The notes under the pieces: model-generated | Told to the model about the DNA's origin: nothing | The model's database searches: none | What the model saw: the letters and a program-made list of their open reading frames with translations, nothing else | In this document: positions 16,870 through 25,959 of the stretch, in pieces | Layout of the letters: the number at the start of each line of letters is the position of its first letter | How positions within the stretch are numbered: position 1 is the stretch's first letter | Assembly (NCBI GenBank): GCA_018195615.1 | Contig: JAGTPG010000002.1 | Coordinates: forward strand, 3,662,501 to 3,726,500 | Direction: 5' to 3' | DNA: 64,000 nucleotides | Origin: Streptomyces tuirus | Lineage (GTDB): Bacteria > Actinomycetota > Actinomycetes > Streptomycetales > Streptomycetaceae | Program-made: the position numbers and the translations under genes

Positions 16870-17868
16870 CTATGCGGTCGCAGGCTCCGGCGGGGGTTCG
16901 GGGGTGTCCGCCAAGGTGTGCAGCATCTTCGCGATCACCGCTTCGATGTCCGGCTCCCGCACCGACAGGTCCACCAGCGGGTACTCCGCGGCGATCCGCG
17001 CCACCAGCGGTGCCGCCGACTCCGCCGCCGGGAACGCCAGCCACTGACGGGGACCCTCCACCCGGACGACCCGCGCGGGCGCCGGTGCCTCGATCGGCGG
17101 CAGTTCCCGCTCCAGGTCGACCACCAGCGTCCGCTCGCTCTCCCCCGCCTCGTGCAGCCCGGTGAGCGGACCGTCGTACATCAGGCGGCCGTGGTCGATG
17201 ACCATCACCCGCTTGCACAACTGCTCGATGTCCTGGAGGTCGTGCGTGGTCAGCAGCACCGTCGTGCCGTGCTCGGCGTTCAACTCCCGCAGGAACTCGC
17301 GCACCTTCGACTTGGAGACGACGTCGAGGCCGATGGTCGGCTCGTCGAGGTACAGCACCTCCGGGTCGTGCAGCAGCGCCGCCGCGATGTCGCCGCGCAT
17401 CCGCTGGCCCAGGGAGAGTTGGCGGACCGGCACGTCCAGCAGGTCGCCCAGGCCGAGGAGTTCGACCAGCCGGTCGAGGTTCTCTCGGTAACGGGCGTCC
17501 GGGATGCGGTACATGCGGTGCATCAGCTTGTACGAGTCGATCAGCGGCAGGTCCCACCACAGGGTCGTGCGCTGCCCGAACACCACGCCGATGCGGTGCG
17601 CGAGGCGCGTCCGCTCGCGGGACGGGTCGATGCCGGCCACCCGCAACCGGCCCGCGCTGGGCGTGAGGATGCCGGTCAGCATCTTGATCGTGGTCGACTT
17701 GCCGGCGCCGTTCGGACCGATGTAGCCGACCATCTCGCCGCGCTCCACGCGGAAGGAGATCGAGTCCACGGCGCGCACCTGCCGCCGCTCACGCTTCATG
17801 AAGCCGGTCTTCTTGCGTACGTCGAAGACCTTCTCGACGCCGTCCAGTTCGATGAATCCGCTGTCCAT
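16870..17868 (-). CDS. ABC-2 type exporter, ATP-binding subunit
   Basis: 332 aa from ATG 17868. Walker A is GPNGAGKST at 51-59, the Q-loop is VVFGQRTTLWWDLP, the signature is LSLGQRMRG at 151-159, Walker B is VLYLDEP at 171-177, and the H-loop is TTHD. The N-terminal extension (VEKVFDVRKKTGFMKRERRQ) and the RTTLWWD motif mark the subgroup that works with two different ABC-2 permeases. It is the last gene of an operon with permeases at 17874-18695 and 18688-19493, each separated by a few nucleotides or overlapping. Together they form a heteromeric exporter, probably for a lipid, polysaccharide or small antibiotic. No substrate clue is present. Confidence 0.88.
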   Translation of the reverse strand: MDSGFIELDGVEKVFDVRKKTGFMKRERRQVRAVDSISFRVERGEMVGYIGPNGAGKSTTIKMLTGILTPSAGRLRVAGIDPSRERTRLAHRIGVVFGQRTTLWWDLPLIDSYKLMHRMYRIPDARYRENLDRLVELLGLGDLLDVPVRQLSLGQRMRGDIAAALLHDPEVLYLDEPTIGLDVVSKSKVREFLRELNAEHGTTVLLTTHDLQDIEQLCKRVMVIDHGRLMYDGPLTGLHEAGESERTLVVDLERELPPIEAPAPARVVRVEGPRQWLAFPAAESAAPLVARIAAEYPLVDLSVREPDIEAVIAKMLHTLADTPEPPPEPATA

Positions 17869-17873
17869 CCCGG

Positions 17874-18695
17874 TCAACTCCCTGTACTCCGGTACGAACG
17901 AAGCCCCGTCCGCCACGCCAGACCGGCCAGCACACAGCACACCGCCGCCACCAGCGGCGACGCGAAGGCCGCCCAGTGCGGCAGACCGATCGGATACGGC
18001 CGCCCCAACACATAAGCGGCGGGAACCCAGTTGACGAAGGCGAGCGGCACCATGAAGGTCACGCCGCGCACCAGGTCCTTCCCGAACACGGTCGGCGGAT
18101 ACTGCAGCAGCGTGGTCCCGCCGTAGGTGAACGCGTTCTGCACCTCCGCGGCGTCCTGGGCGAAGATCTGGAACGTCGCGCCCGCCACGAACGCCGCCGA
18201 GAAGATCATCGCGCCGCTGACCACCATCACCGGCACCAGCAGGACCTTCGCCGCCGTCCAGTCGACGTCCACCGAGGCCAGCGCCCAGCCCAGCACCACC
18301 CCGCCCTGAAGGATCCGGCCCAGACGGCGCAGCGCGAAGTGGTCGGCCCCGACCTGGGCCAGCACCGGCGCGGGACGCACGAGCAGCATGTCGAACGAGC
18401 CGTCGCGCATCCGTCCGCCCAGGACGTCCATCGAGCCCAGCAGCAGGTCGGCGATCCCGAACGCCGTCACCGACAGCCCGTACAGGAAGGCCACCTCGGG
18501 CAGTGACCAGCCGCCCAGCGAGTCGACCTGCGAGAACATCAGCAGGATGCCCACGAAGTCCAGGCCGGTCACCGTCAGGTTGCCGAACACCGTGACGACG
18601 AAGGAGGTGCGGTAGGTCATGCTGGACCGCACCCACATCCCGGCGATCAGCCGGTAGGCCCGCAGCCCCTCGACCAGGGCACCGCGCTCACCCAC
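17874..18695 (-). CDS. ABC-2 type exporter, permease subunit 1
   Basis: 273 aa from GTG 18695, overlapping the upstream permease stop by 8 nt. Six hydrophobic segments are visible. The N-terminal amphipathic part YRLIAGMWVRSSMTYRTSF is followed by FGNLTVTGLDFVGILLMFS, and a cytoplasmic loop holds the family signature MLLVRPAPVLAQVGADHFAL, typical of ABC-2 family (DUF990-like) permeases. It pairs with the second permease and the ATPase 5 nt downstream. Expression should be coupled across the three genes. Confidence 0.85.
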   Translation of the reverse strand: MGERGALVEGLRAYRLIAGMWVRSSMTYRTSFVVTVFGNLTVTGLDFVGILLMFSQVDSLGGWSLPEVAFLYGLSVTAFGIADLLLGSMDVLGGRMRDGSFDMLLVRPAPVLAQVGADHFALRRLGRILQGGVVLGWALASVDVDWTAAKVLLVPVMVVSGAMIFSAAFVAGATFQIFAQDAAEVQNAFTYGGTTLLQYPPTVFGKDLVRGVTFMVPLAFVNWVPAAYVLGRPYPIGLPHWAAFASPLVAAVCCVLAGLAWRTGLRSYRSTGS

Positions 18696-19493
18696 CCTGC
18701 ACCACCACCCGTCGCGTCGCGGCCGACTGCAGCAACCGCCCCGCCGCCAGCAGCGCCACCGCCCACGCCGCCTGGAAGGCGAACGCCCTGAGCGGGTCGG
18801 TCTCCCCCATCAGCACGTCCGCGGGCATCTGGATCTGCGCCGCCCACGGCAGCACCCGCACGATGTCGCCGAACGCGCCCGGGAAGGCGTTCAGCGGCAG
18901 GACCATGCCCGAGAAGAAGATCCCGGTGATCATCAGGAGCTGGTTGACGCCCATGCCGTCCATGAGCCAGAACACACTCAGGGCCGCCAGGTAGCGGATC
19001 GCGAAGCTGACGACCGCCGCCAGCAGGAGCGTGACCACGAAGGCCGCCCAGGGGGTGACCGACGTCGGCAGCGCCATGGGGAAGAAGACCGCGCCGAACG
19101 CGAACGGGATCACGCCCCGCCCCAGCATCTGGAACAGCGCCCGCCCGACATCGCCCGCCAGCCACCACAGCTGCAGATCGGCCGGCCGGTACAGGTCGAC
19201 GGCGATCTCACCGGTGCGGATGCGCTCCATCAGGTCCTTCTCGGCGCCGCCGCCCTGGATCGCCAGCGTCGCGTAGAGGCACTGTCCCAGCCACACATAG
19301 GTCACGGCCTGCGCTTGGTCGTACCCCCGAGATGCGGCTTCTCGTCCCACAGCGCCAGATACGTGTAGACAAGGATGACGCCGAAGACCGTGTTGGTGAA
19401 GACGCCGGCCACCGTGGCCGCCCGATACGTCGCGTACCGCCTGAAGCCCCCCGCCGCGACGGCCGCGTACAACCGCCCCGAGCCCACATCCAC
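18688..19493 (-). CDS. ABC-2 type exporter, permease subunit 2 (one frameshift)
   Basis: The first gene of the exporter operon, about 268 aa after repair. GTG 19493 follows AGGAGGGCT. It starts MDVGSGRLYAAVAAGGFRRY with the helix VAGVFTNTVFGVILVYTYLA. Near 19325 a run of five G should be six, after which the frame continues YDQAQAVTYVWLGQCLYATL and EIAVDLYRPADLQLWWLAGD, the ABC-2 loop signature matching that of its partner permease. The remainder has four more membrane helices. The two permeases are paralogous and probably form a heterodimer. Confidence 0.83.
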
Positions 19494-19581
19494 AGCCCTC
19501 CTCGCCGCCCGGCACCGAAGCGCAGGAGCCTAGTGGCCGAACGATCAGGGGCGCCACGCGTTTTCGGGCGCGGGAAACGCC

Positions 19582-19616
19582 GTGGGGCGCCCCGGGCCGT
19601 GCCCGGAGCGCCCCAC
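19582..19616 (-). terminator. Terminator hairpin of the secreted-protein gene
   Basis: Arms GTGGGGCGC (19582-19590) and GCGCCCCAC (19608-19616), extended inward by CCGGGC/GCCCGG with a one-base bulge. It lies 11 nt downstream of the stop of the gene at 19627-20058. Confidence 0.75.
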
Positions 19617-19626
19617 GAGGAGTCGA

Positions 19627-20058
19627 TCACGCGTCGGTCTGCGCCCAGCCACTGCACTTGTCCCACATGATCCCGGCGGTGGGATTGTCCGGGTTGCCCT
19701 TCCAGTCGCCGATGCACGCTTTGATGGTGATCGGCGTGCCCTCCTTGATGTCGAGGTTGAGCGTTCGAGTGGTGTCCACGCCACCGCGGTTCCAGTAGTA
19801 GTACGTGTTGCTCTCGCCGCCGATGGAGATGACCCCGATCGTCGAGTGACCGTCCTTGGCGAGGTCGGTGATGGTGAAGACCTCGCCGTAGGTCTGGATG
19901 TGGGCCTTGCCGCCCGAGTCCGCGTGGGGCGTGACGTTCCAGTCGGCGCCGGCCCAGACGGTACGATCCAGTCCGTCCGCGTGGGCCGAGGCGCCCGTGG
20001 CCAGGGCGAGCAGAGTGGCGGCGGTGCCGGCCAGGGCGGAGCGTACGAGCAGTCGCAT
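19627..20058 (-). CDS. Small secreted protein of unknown function
   Basis: 143 aa. A clear Sec signal peptide covers about residues 1-27 (MRLLVRSALAGTAATLLALA then SAHA). The mature part of about 115 residues is beta-rich with GEVFTITDLAKDGHSTIGV, an aromatic patch TYYYWNRGG, and two cysteines (KACIGDWKG and DKCSGW) placed to form one disulfide. The fold resembles small Streptomyces extracellular beta-sandwich proteins, but I do not recognise a named family. It is divergent from the PBP gene across about 250 bp. Confidence 0.75.
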   Translation of the reverse strand: MRLLVRSALAGTAATLLALATGASAHADGLDRTVWAGADWNVTPHADSGGKAHIQTYGEVFTITDLAKDGHSTIGVISIGGESNTYYYWNRGGVDTTRTLNLDIKEGTPITIKACIGDWKGNPDNPTAGIMWDKCSGWAQTDA

Positions 20059-20313
20059 CTTCAGCGTGTCCCCCTTCGGGCGAATCTCACCCTCGCAAGA
20101 TCGCCATTCGAACAGGCGTGCAGAATAGCGCAGTTCCCCCTGCGCTCGCCCGTACGCCCGCCCGCGCGCCGCCCGCCTCGCCTCACGGCACAGGACACGG
20201 CCCTCGGTCAGGGAACTGATCGCCGGATGGGACAGTCTTCATCACAGGGGCGCAAGAGCGAGCAGAGACGTACGGGAACGACGTACGACGCGAAACAGGA
20301 GTCCGTGCACGAC

Positions 20314-23300
20314 ATGAGTGACGAGCCTCAGCCGCAGCAGCCGAAACCGGGCCGCGCACCGAGAGAGCCGCAGTCGGACGGCGACCCGGGCACGCCACGG
20401 GCCCAGGCGGCCGACTCCGCCGACACGCCGCGGGCCCAGGCGGACGGTGACCCGGGCACGGCACGGGCCGAGGCGCACGACGACCCGGGCACGGCACAGA
20501 CACAGGGGGGCGGTCCCGGCAGGGCTCAGGCGCGAGCGGAGGGCGACCCGGGCAGGGCACCGGCGCAGGCGGACGACGACCCGGGCACGGTACAGATGCG
20601 GGCGGTCCGCGGCACGGGCGCGCCGCAGGCGAAGCCGGCCCGGGAGCCGGGCACGGCCAAGGAGGACGACGACCAGGCGACGCCACCGGCGCAGGCGGAC
20701 GACGACCCGGGTACGGTACAGATGCGGGCGGTCGGCGGCACGGGCGCGCGGCAGACGAAGCCGACCCCAGCCCCGGCCCCGGGCACGGCACACACACCGG
20801 CGGGCGGCACCCCCGACAGGGCACAGACCCAAGCGGACGGCGACCAGGGCACGGTACAGATGCGAGCCGTCCGTGGCACGGGTGCGCGGCAGACGAAGCC
20901 GACCCCGGGCACGACAGACACGCCGGCGGGCGGCGCACCCGACAGGGCACCGACCCAAGCGGACAGCGGTCACGGCACGGCACAGATGTCGGCGGTCAGT
21001 GAGCCGGGCTCGCCACAGGCAGCGGCGCCCGCCGGGAAGCCGAAGCGGCAGCGGACCGGCTGGCGCCGGATCATCCCGACCTGGCGCATGACGCTCGGCG
21101 CCTTCCTCATCGTCGCCCTGCTGCTGGTCGGCGGCTTCTTCCTCGGCTACTCGCTGGTGCAGATCCCGCCGGCGAACGCGCTCGCCACCAAGCAGGCCAA
21201 CGTCTACCTGTACGCGGACGGCTCCGTCATCGCCCGCGACGGCGAGGTCAACCGGGAGAACGTCACGCTCGCGCAGGTCTCCAAGGACGCCCAGCACGCG
21301 ATCCTGGCCGCCGAGGACCGCGACTTCTACACCGAGTCCGCCATCGACCCCAAGGCCATGGTCCGCGCCGCCTGGAACACCGCCCTCGGCAAGGGCAAGC
21401 AGTCCGGCTCCACGATCACGCAGCAGTACGTGAAGAACTACTACCTGCGCCAGGAGCAGACCGTCACCCGCAAGGCCAAGGAGTTCTTCATCGCGATCAA
21501 GCTGGACCGCGAGGTGAGCAAGGACCACATCCTCGAGGGCTACCTCAACACCAGCTACTTCGGCCGCAACGCCTACGGCATCCAGGCCGCCGCCCAGGCC
21601 TACTACGGCATGGACGCCACGGACCTCGACCCGGCCCGCGCCGCCTACCTCGCCGCCCTGGTCAACGCGCCCAGCCAGTACGACGTCGTCGCCCACCCCG
21701 AGAACCGCGAGGCTGCCGAGTCCCGCTGGAACTACGTCCTGGACGGCATGGTCAAGAAGGGCTGGCTCAGCGAGTCGAAGCGGGCCGGCATGAAGTTCCC
21801 CGTGCCGAAGGAGACCACCCTCTCCACCGGCATGTCCGGACAGCGCGGCTACATCGTCCGGACCGTCAAGGACTACCTCACCCAGAACAAGATCATCGAC
21901 GAGGACAAGCTCGACGCCGGCGGCTACCGCATCACCACCACCCTGCAGAAGCCCAAGCAGGACGCCTTCGTGAAGGCCGTCGACGACAAGCTGATGTCCA
22001 AGCTGGACAAGAAGAACAACAAGGTCGACACCTACGTCCGCGCGGGCGGCGCCGCCGTCGACCCCAAGACCGGCAAGGTCGTCGCGATGTACAACGGCAT
22101 CGACTACGTCAAGCAGTACACCCCGAACGCCACCCGCCGCGACTTCCAGGTCGGCTCCACCTTCAAGCCCTTCGTGTTCACCTCGGCCGTCGAGAACCAC
22201 TCGCAGACCCAGGACGGCCGCGTGATCACCCCGAACACGATCTACGACGGCACCAACAAGCGCACCGTCCAGGGCTGGGCCGGCGACCCCTACGCCCCGA
22301 GAACGAGGACCAGCACTCCTACGGCCCCATCACCGTCACCGAGGCCACCGACAGCTCCGTGAACTCGGTGTACGCGCAGATGGCCGCCGACGTCGGCCCG
22401 CAGAAGGTCAAGCAGACCGCCATCGACCTCGGCATCCCCGAGGCCACCCCCGACCTCGCCGACGGACCCGCCATCGCGCTCGGCACCGCCACCGCCAGCG
22501 TCCTCGACATGGCGGAGGCGTACGCCACGCTCGCCAACCACGGTCGGCACGGCACCTACACGATGGTCGAGAAGGTCTCCAAGGAGGGCACCCCGATCGA
22601 GCTGCCCGACCGGCGCACCCGGCAGGCCGTGAGCCGCGAGGCCGCCGACACCACCACCGCGATGCTGCAGAGCGTCGTCCAGAACGGCACCGCCTCCGCC
22701 GCACAGGCCCTCGGCCGCCCCGTCGCCGGCAAGACCGGCACCGCCGAGGAGGACACCGCCGCCTGGTTCGCGGGCTACACCCCCGAGCTCGCCACGGTCG
22801 TCTCCGTCATGGGCCAGGACCCGGTCACCGCCGCCCACAAGTCGCTGTACGGCGCGATGGGCCTGCCCCGCATCAACGGCGGCGGAGCGCCCACCGAGAT
22901 CTGGACGCAGTTCACCCAGGACGCCCTCAAGGGCAAGCCGGTCAAGGAGTTCGACCTCAGGCTCCAGCCGGGCTCCGACGCCTCCCAGGCCCCGGGCACC
23001 GAGGCCCCGGCCGACCCGACCGCCGACGGCACGCCCGAGGAGGACAGCACCTCCACCGGCGGCCAGGACACCGGCACCGAGACCCCCGGCCAGACCCCGA
23101 GCACACCCGCCGGGCAGACCGAGGGCCAGACCGACGGCGGCACCACCGACGGCAGCACCGGAGGCGAGTCCCCGACCGGCGGCGGAACCGCGGACGGCGG
23201 AACCGGGGACGGCGGCACCGCCACCGACGGCGGCACGACCGACGGCGGCACCACCGAGGGCGGCGGCGACACGTCCGACGGCGGCGCCACCGGCGGCCCG

Positions 23301-23348
23301 ACAGCCCCCGGCTGGGGCTTCGCCCCGCAGGGCGCACGCCGCGAATGA
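20314..23348 (+). CDS. Class A penicillin-binding protein (glycosyltransferase + transpeptidase) with long repeat-rich cytoplasmic tail (one frameshift)
   Basis: Bifunctional peptidoglycan synthase. From ATG 20314 (AGGAG 12 nt upstream; GTG 20305 and ATG 20227 are alternatives) there is a disordered cytoplasmic tail of about 245 residues built from imperfect repeats, then a membrane helix at about 259-285. The GT51 domain has the catalytic Glu in AAEDRDFY (about E334), SGSTITQQYVKNYYL and YLNTSYFGRNAYGIQAAAQA. The transpeptidase domain has the SxxK Ser in GSTFKPF (about S615), SVN, and KTGTAEED (about residue 805). A C missing near 22300 breaks the frame; repair gives APENEDQHSYGPITVTEATD. 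The extracellular end is a Gly/Thr/Asp-rich tail of about 120 residues. Repaired length is about 1,012 aa. Confidence 0.92.
20572..21000 (+). repeat. Four imperfect 126-138 bp coding repeats in the PBP tail
   Basis: Units begin near 20572, 20698, 20836 and 20962. Each encodes an acidic run followed by PGTVQMRAV or a variant (GTVQMRAV three times, then GTAQMSAV) and a Pro/Thr/Ala-rich linker. The Thr in an acidic context with hydrophobic residue at +3 resembles sites used by actinobacterial PknB-type kinases. Confidence 0.75.
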
Positions 23349-23363
23349 CCCAGTGACCGTGGC

Positions 23364-23684
23364 TCAGTGGCCGCTGGTCGCCTTCAGCCCCACCACGGCG
23401 ACCAGCAGCAGGCACACGAAGAAGATCCGGGCGGCGGTGGCCGGCTCCCCCAGCACCACCATGCCGAACACCGCCGCCCCGGCCGCGCCGATGCCCACCC
23501 ACACGCCGTAGGCGGTACCGATGGGCAGGGTCCTGGCGGCGTGGGACAGCAACAGCATGCTGGCGACGATGCCGGCACCGGTGAGAACACTGGGAAGCGG
23601 GCGCGTGAACCCGTCGGTGTACTTCATACCGACGGACCACCCGACCTCGAGCAGACCGGCGACGACGAGCAGAACCCAGGCCAT
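23364..23684 (-). CDS. sugE: SMR-family guanidinium exporter (Gdx/SugE type)
   Basis: 106 aa with four membrane helices, beginning MAWVLLVVAGLLEVGWSVG. The essential membrane Glu is E13, and the following sequence VGMKYTDGFTRPLP is the SugE/Gdx version rather than the EmrE drug-pump version. Later come PIGTAYGVWVGIGAAG and LGEPATAARI, both family signatures. The protein is a dual-topology dimer exchanging guanidinium for protons. ATG 23684 is chosen because GGAGG lies 8 nt upstream; the in-frame GTG 23693 would sit on that site. The leader carries a guanidine-III riboswitch, which independently supports guanidinium as the substrate. Confidence 0.9.
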   Translation of the reverse strand: MAWVLLVVAGLLEVGWSVGMKYTDGFTRPLPSVLTGAGIVASMLLLSHAARTLPIGTAYGVWVGIGAAGAAVFGMVVLGEPATAARIFFVCLLLVAVVGLKATSGH

Positions 23685-23721
23685 GACGGGCACCTCCGGG
23701 AAACGGGCTGACGGTGTAGGT

Positions 23722-23764
23722 GCGTCGTCTTTGCCTTCGTCCCGGTACGGCGCGTCTCGTCGGG
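23722..23764 (-). promoter_or_regulatory. Guanidine-III riboswitch (mini-ykkC)
   Basis: Read on the minus strand from 23764, the element has CCCG then ACGAGACGCGCCGTAC, a closing CGGG, and AAGGCAAAGACGACGC. This follows the guanidine-III consensus of ACGAG, GCGCCGUACC, an A-rich linker and ACGGCGC. P1 forms CCCG/CGGG and the pseudoknot pairs GCGCCGT with ACGACGC with one A-C mismatch. It ends 37 nt before the start codon of the SMR exporter gene. Binding of guanidinium would expose or stabilise expression of the exporter, as known for this class. Confidence 0.85.
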
Positions 23765-23791
23765 TCCCTCCAAGCTAACAGAGCAACGACG

Positions 23792-23823
23792 AAGGGGCCG
23801 GTGACGATCGTCACCGGCCCCTT
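23792..23823 (-). terminator. Terminator, perfect 32-bp palindrome
   Basis: The palindrome is fully self-complementary from AAGGGGCCGG (23792) to CCGGCCCCTT (23823), with centre ACGATCGT. It lies 16 nt downstream of the GroES-like gene on the minus strand and upstream of the SMR promoter. Confidence 0.8.
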
Positions 23824-23838
23824 GGCGTGCTGTCGGGA

Positions 23839-24195
23839 CTACAGGTACAGGCCCGTCGAGTCCTCCGAGCCCTCGAACCGGTCCGCGGCCACGGCGTGCA
23901 GGTCACGCTCACGCATGAGCACGTACGCGACACCGCGCACCTCGACCTCGGCACGGTCCTCCGGGTCGAACAGAACCCGGTCGCCCGGCTCCACCGTCCG
24001 CACGTTCTGCCCCACCGCGACGACCTCGGCCCAGGCCAGCCGCCGGCCGACCGCGGCCGTCGCGGGGATCAGGATGCCCCCACCGGAACGCCGCTCGCCC
24101 TCGCTGGTGTCCTGCCGCACGAGTACGCGGTCGTGCAGCATCCGGATGGGCAGCTTGTCGGGATGGGTGCTGTGCTCGTTTCTCTTGGCGCTCAC
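23839..24195 (-). CDS. GroES-like co-chaperonin paralogue
   Basis: 118 aa, with an N-terminal extension of about 17 residues before the GroES fold. Motifs are PIRMLHDRVLVRQDTSEGER, RSGGGILIPATA (mobile-loop region), WAEVVAVGQNV, VEPGDRVLFDPED and VRGVAYVLMRERDLHAV, all in GroES order. No groEL gene is adjacent. Streptomyces carry a main groES-groEL operon plus isolated Cpn10 paralogues such as this one. Whether it still caps a GroEL ring is unknown: the mobile loop lacks the usual hydrophobic triplet (IVL), having GGGILIP instead. GTG start. Confidence 0.82.
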   Translation of the reverse strand: MSAKRNEHSTHPDKLPIRMLHDRVLVRQDTSEGERRSGGGILIPATAAVGRRLAWAEVVAVGQNVRTVEPGDRVLFDPEDRAEVEVRGVAYVLMRERDLHAVAADRFEGSEDSTGLYL

Positions 24196-24239
24196 GCCAT
24201 GAAACCTACCTGTCTTCCCGGCGAACGTGGGCAGTCGGG

Positions 24240-24569
24240 TCAGCCCTTGCGCCGCCGTGTGCTGACGGCGAGCAGACCGACCACGCCGACGACCACGAGG
24301 GCGACCGGCACGACCCGCTCCAGCCGCGGCGCCCCGTCCTCGTCCACGAACCGCGCCCGTACGTCGGTGACGGCCCGGTTGACGCCCACGTAGGCCCGCC
24401 CGAGGGTGTGATCAATATTGGACACGACCTTGGCCTTGGCATCCCCGACGATGGTCTTCGGGTGCACCCGCACGCCGATCTCGTCGAGGGTCTCGGCCAG
24501 GGTCTCGCGGCGGCGCCTGATGTCCGCCTCGATCTGCGCCGGGGTTCTGGTGTCCGCCGTGTCCGCCAC
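24240..24569 (-). CDS. DUF3618 domain protein
   Basis: 109 aa. GTG 24569 follows GGAGG. The N-terminal DUF3618 signature is TPAQIEADIRRRRETLAETL then DEIGVRVHPKTIVGDAKAKV. A single C-terminal membrane helix (VPVALVVVGVVGLLAVS) ends in a basic RRRKG tail, so it is a tail-anchored small membrane protein. The family is common in actinobacteria, often next to phage-holin or stress proteins, with no defined function. It is divergent from bcp, with a 95-bp intergenic region. Confidence 0.82.
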   Translation of the reverse strand: MADTADTRTPAQIEADIRRRRETLAETLDEIGVRVHPKTIVGDAKAKVVSNIDHTLGRAYVGVNRAVTDVRARFVDEDGAPRLERVVPVALVVVGVVGLLAVSTRRRKG

Positions 24570-24664
24570 CGTGTCGCCTCCGAAGTCGGTGTGTAGCCTG
24601 TGCCGGACAGTCTGTCAGCTGCACGGCTCGGTGCACTGCCCCGACCCCCGGTTACCCTGGCCCG

Positions 24665-25132
24665 ATGAGCGAGCGACTCCAGCCGGGGGACGTGGCCCCC
24701 GCCTTCACCCTCCCCGACGCCGACGGCACCGAGGTGTCCCTGGCGGACCACAAGGGCCGCAAGGTCATCGTGTACTTCTACCCGGCCGCCCTCACGCCCG
24801 GCTGCACCAAGCAGGCCTGCGACTTCACGGACAACCTGGAGCTGCTGGCGGGCGCCGGCTACGACGTCATCGGCATCTCCCCCGACAAGCCGGAGAAGCT
24901 GGCGAAGTTCCGCGACAAGGAGTCCCTGAAGGTCACCCTCCTCGCCGACCCAGACAAGCAGGTCCTGGAGTCCTACGGCGCCTTCGGCGAGAAGAAGCTG
25001 TACGGCAAGACGGTCGTCGGCGTCATCCGCTCCACGATCGTCGTGGACGAGGAGGGCAAGGTCGAACGGGCCCTGTACAACGTCAAGGCGACGGGGCACG
25101 TGGCCAAGATCATCAAGGATCTGGGGATCTGA
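24665..25132 (+). CDS. bcp: Thioredoxin-dependent thiol peroxidase (Bcp/PrxQ)
   Basis: 155 aa, the usual Bcp length. The peroxidatic Cys is C47 in LTPGCTKQAC and the resolving Cys is C52, the atypical two-Cys arrangement separated by four residues in the same helix. PDADGTEVSLADHKGRKVIV and GVIRSTIVVDEEGKVERAL are further family signatures. It reduces hydrogen and organic peroxides using thioredoxin in the cytoplasm. It stands alone, upstream of a tRNA-Leu gene, with ATG 24665 and no strong ribosome site. Confidence 0.95.
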   Translation: MSERLQPGDVAPAFTLPDADGTEVSLADHKGRKVIVYFYPAALTPGCTKQACDFTDNLELLAGAGYDVIGISPDKPEKLAKFRDKESLKVTLLADPDKQVLESYGAFGEKKLYGKTVVGVIRSTIVVDEEGKVERALYNVKATGHVAKIIKDLGI

Positions 25133-25171
25133 GGACGCTGCCCGACCAGTAACATGGCCGGGCAGCATCGG

Positions 25172-25258
25172 GCGGCCGTGGTGGAACTGGCAGTCACGCT
25201 GGGTTTAGGTCCCAGTGGGGTAACTCCCGTGAGGGTTCGAGTCCCTCCGGCCGCACCA
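25172..25258 (+). tRNA. tRNA-Leu (anticodon UAG)
   Basis: Class II tRNA. The acceptor stem GCGGCCG (25172-25178) pairs with CGGCCGC (25248-25254). The anticodon stem-loop CTGGG-TTTAGGT-CCCAG holds anticodon TAG. A long variable arm TGGGGTAACTCCCGT and the T arm with loop TTCGAGT follow, then discriminator A and encoded CCA. Confidence 0.95.
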
Positions 25259-25262
25259 GCAT

Positions 25263-25865
25263 TCAGCCCAGCAGCTCCCGCACCACCGGCACCAACGCCC
25301 GGAACGCCTTGCCTCGGTGGCTGATCGCGTTCTTCTCCTGCGGGGTCAGTTCCGCGCAGGTCCGCTTCTCTCCCTCCGGCTGGAGGATCGGGTCGTAGCC
25401 GAAGCCGCCCGAACCCGTCGGCTTGTGACGCAGGACGCCCCTGAGCTGTCCCTCGACCACGCGCTCCGTGCCGTCCGGCAGGGCCAGCGCCGCCGCGCAG
25501 GCGAAGTGGGCGCCGCGGTGCTCGCCGGCGATGTCCGCGAGTTGGGCGAGGAGGAGGTCCAGGTTCGCCTTGTCGTCGCCGTGGCGGCCGGACCAGCGGG
25601 CGGAGAAGATGCCGGGGGCGCCGTTGAGGACGTCGACGCAGAGGCCGGAGTCGTCGGCGACGGCGGGGAGGCCGGTGGCCCGGGCCAGGGCGTGGGCCTT
25701 CAGCAGTGCGTTCTCCGCGAAGGTGACGCCCGTTTCCTTGACGTCAGGGATGTCCGGGTAGGCGTCGGCACCGACGAGTTCGTGCGGCAGCCCGGCTTCG
25801 GCGAGGATCGCGCGGAGCTCGGTGACCTTTCCGGCGTTACGGGTGGCGAGGATCAGGCGGGTCAT
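25263..25865 (-). CDS. rdgB: XTP/dITP pyrophosphatase (non-canonical purine NTPase)
   Basis: 200 aa from ATG 25865. It starts MTRLILATRNAGKVTELRAI with the (S/T)xNxxK-type substrate motif TRNAGK. The metal-binding core follows: VTFAENALLKAHALARATGL, ADDSGLCVDVLNGAPGIFSA, FGYDPIL and the terminal KNAISHRGKAFRAL. The enzyme removes ITP/dITP/XTP to protect DNA and RNA synthesis. It lies in the conserved order tRNA-Leu, rdgB, lipoprotein, rph on the minus strand. Confidence 0.95.
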   Translation of the reverse strand: MTRLILATRNAGKVTELRAILAEAGLPHELVGADAYPDIPDVKETGVTFAENALLKAHALARATGLPAVADDSGLCVDVLNGAPGIFSARWSGRHGDDKANLDLLLAQLADIAGEHRGAHFACAAALALPDGTERVVEGQLRGVLRHKPTGSGGFGYDPILQPEGEKRTCAELTPQEKNAISHRGKAFRALVPVVRELLG

Positions 25866-25959
25866 GGCCCCCAGTATGGCCGGGCCGCGCCCCGCGAGGG
25901 GCGCGGGGAACCGCGCGGACAACCACGACGAACCCGCACCCGGCGACCGCCCCGCAGCG

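Noticed and set aside
20572..21000. CRISPR-like array in the 126-138 bp repeats
   Set aside because: The units are in-frame coding repeats of variable length with no constant short repeat and unique spacers, and no cas genes are present.
20242..22200. Very long open frame on the minus strand across the PBP gene
   Set aside because: It is antisense to a clearly coding gene and has Val/Arg/Gly-rich, shadow-like composition with no motifs.
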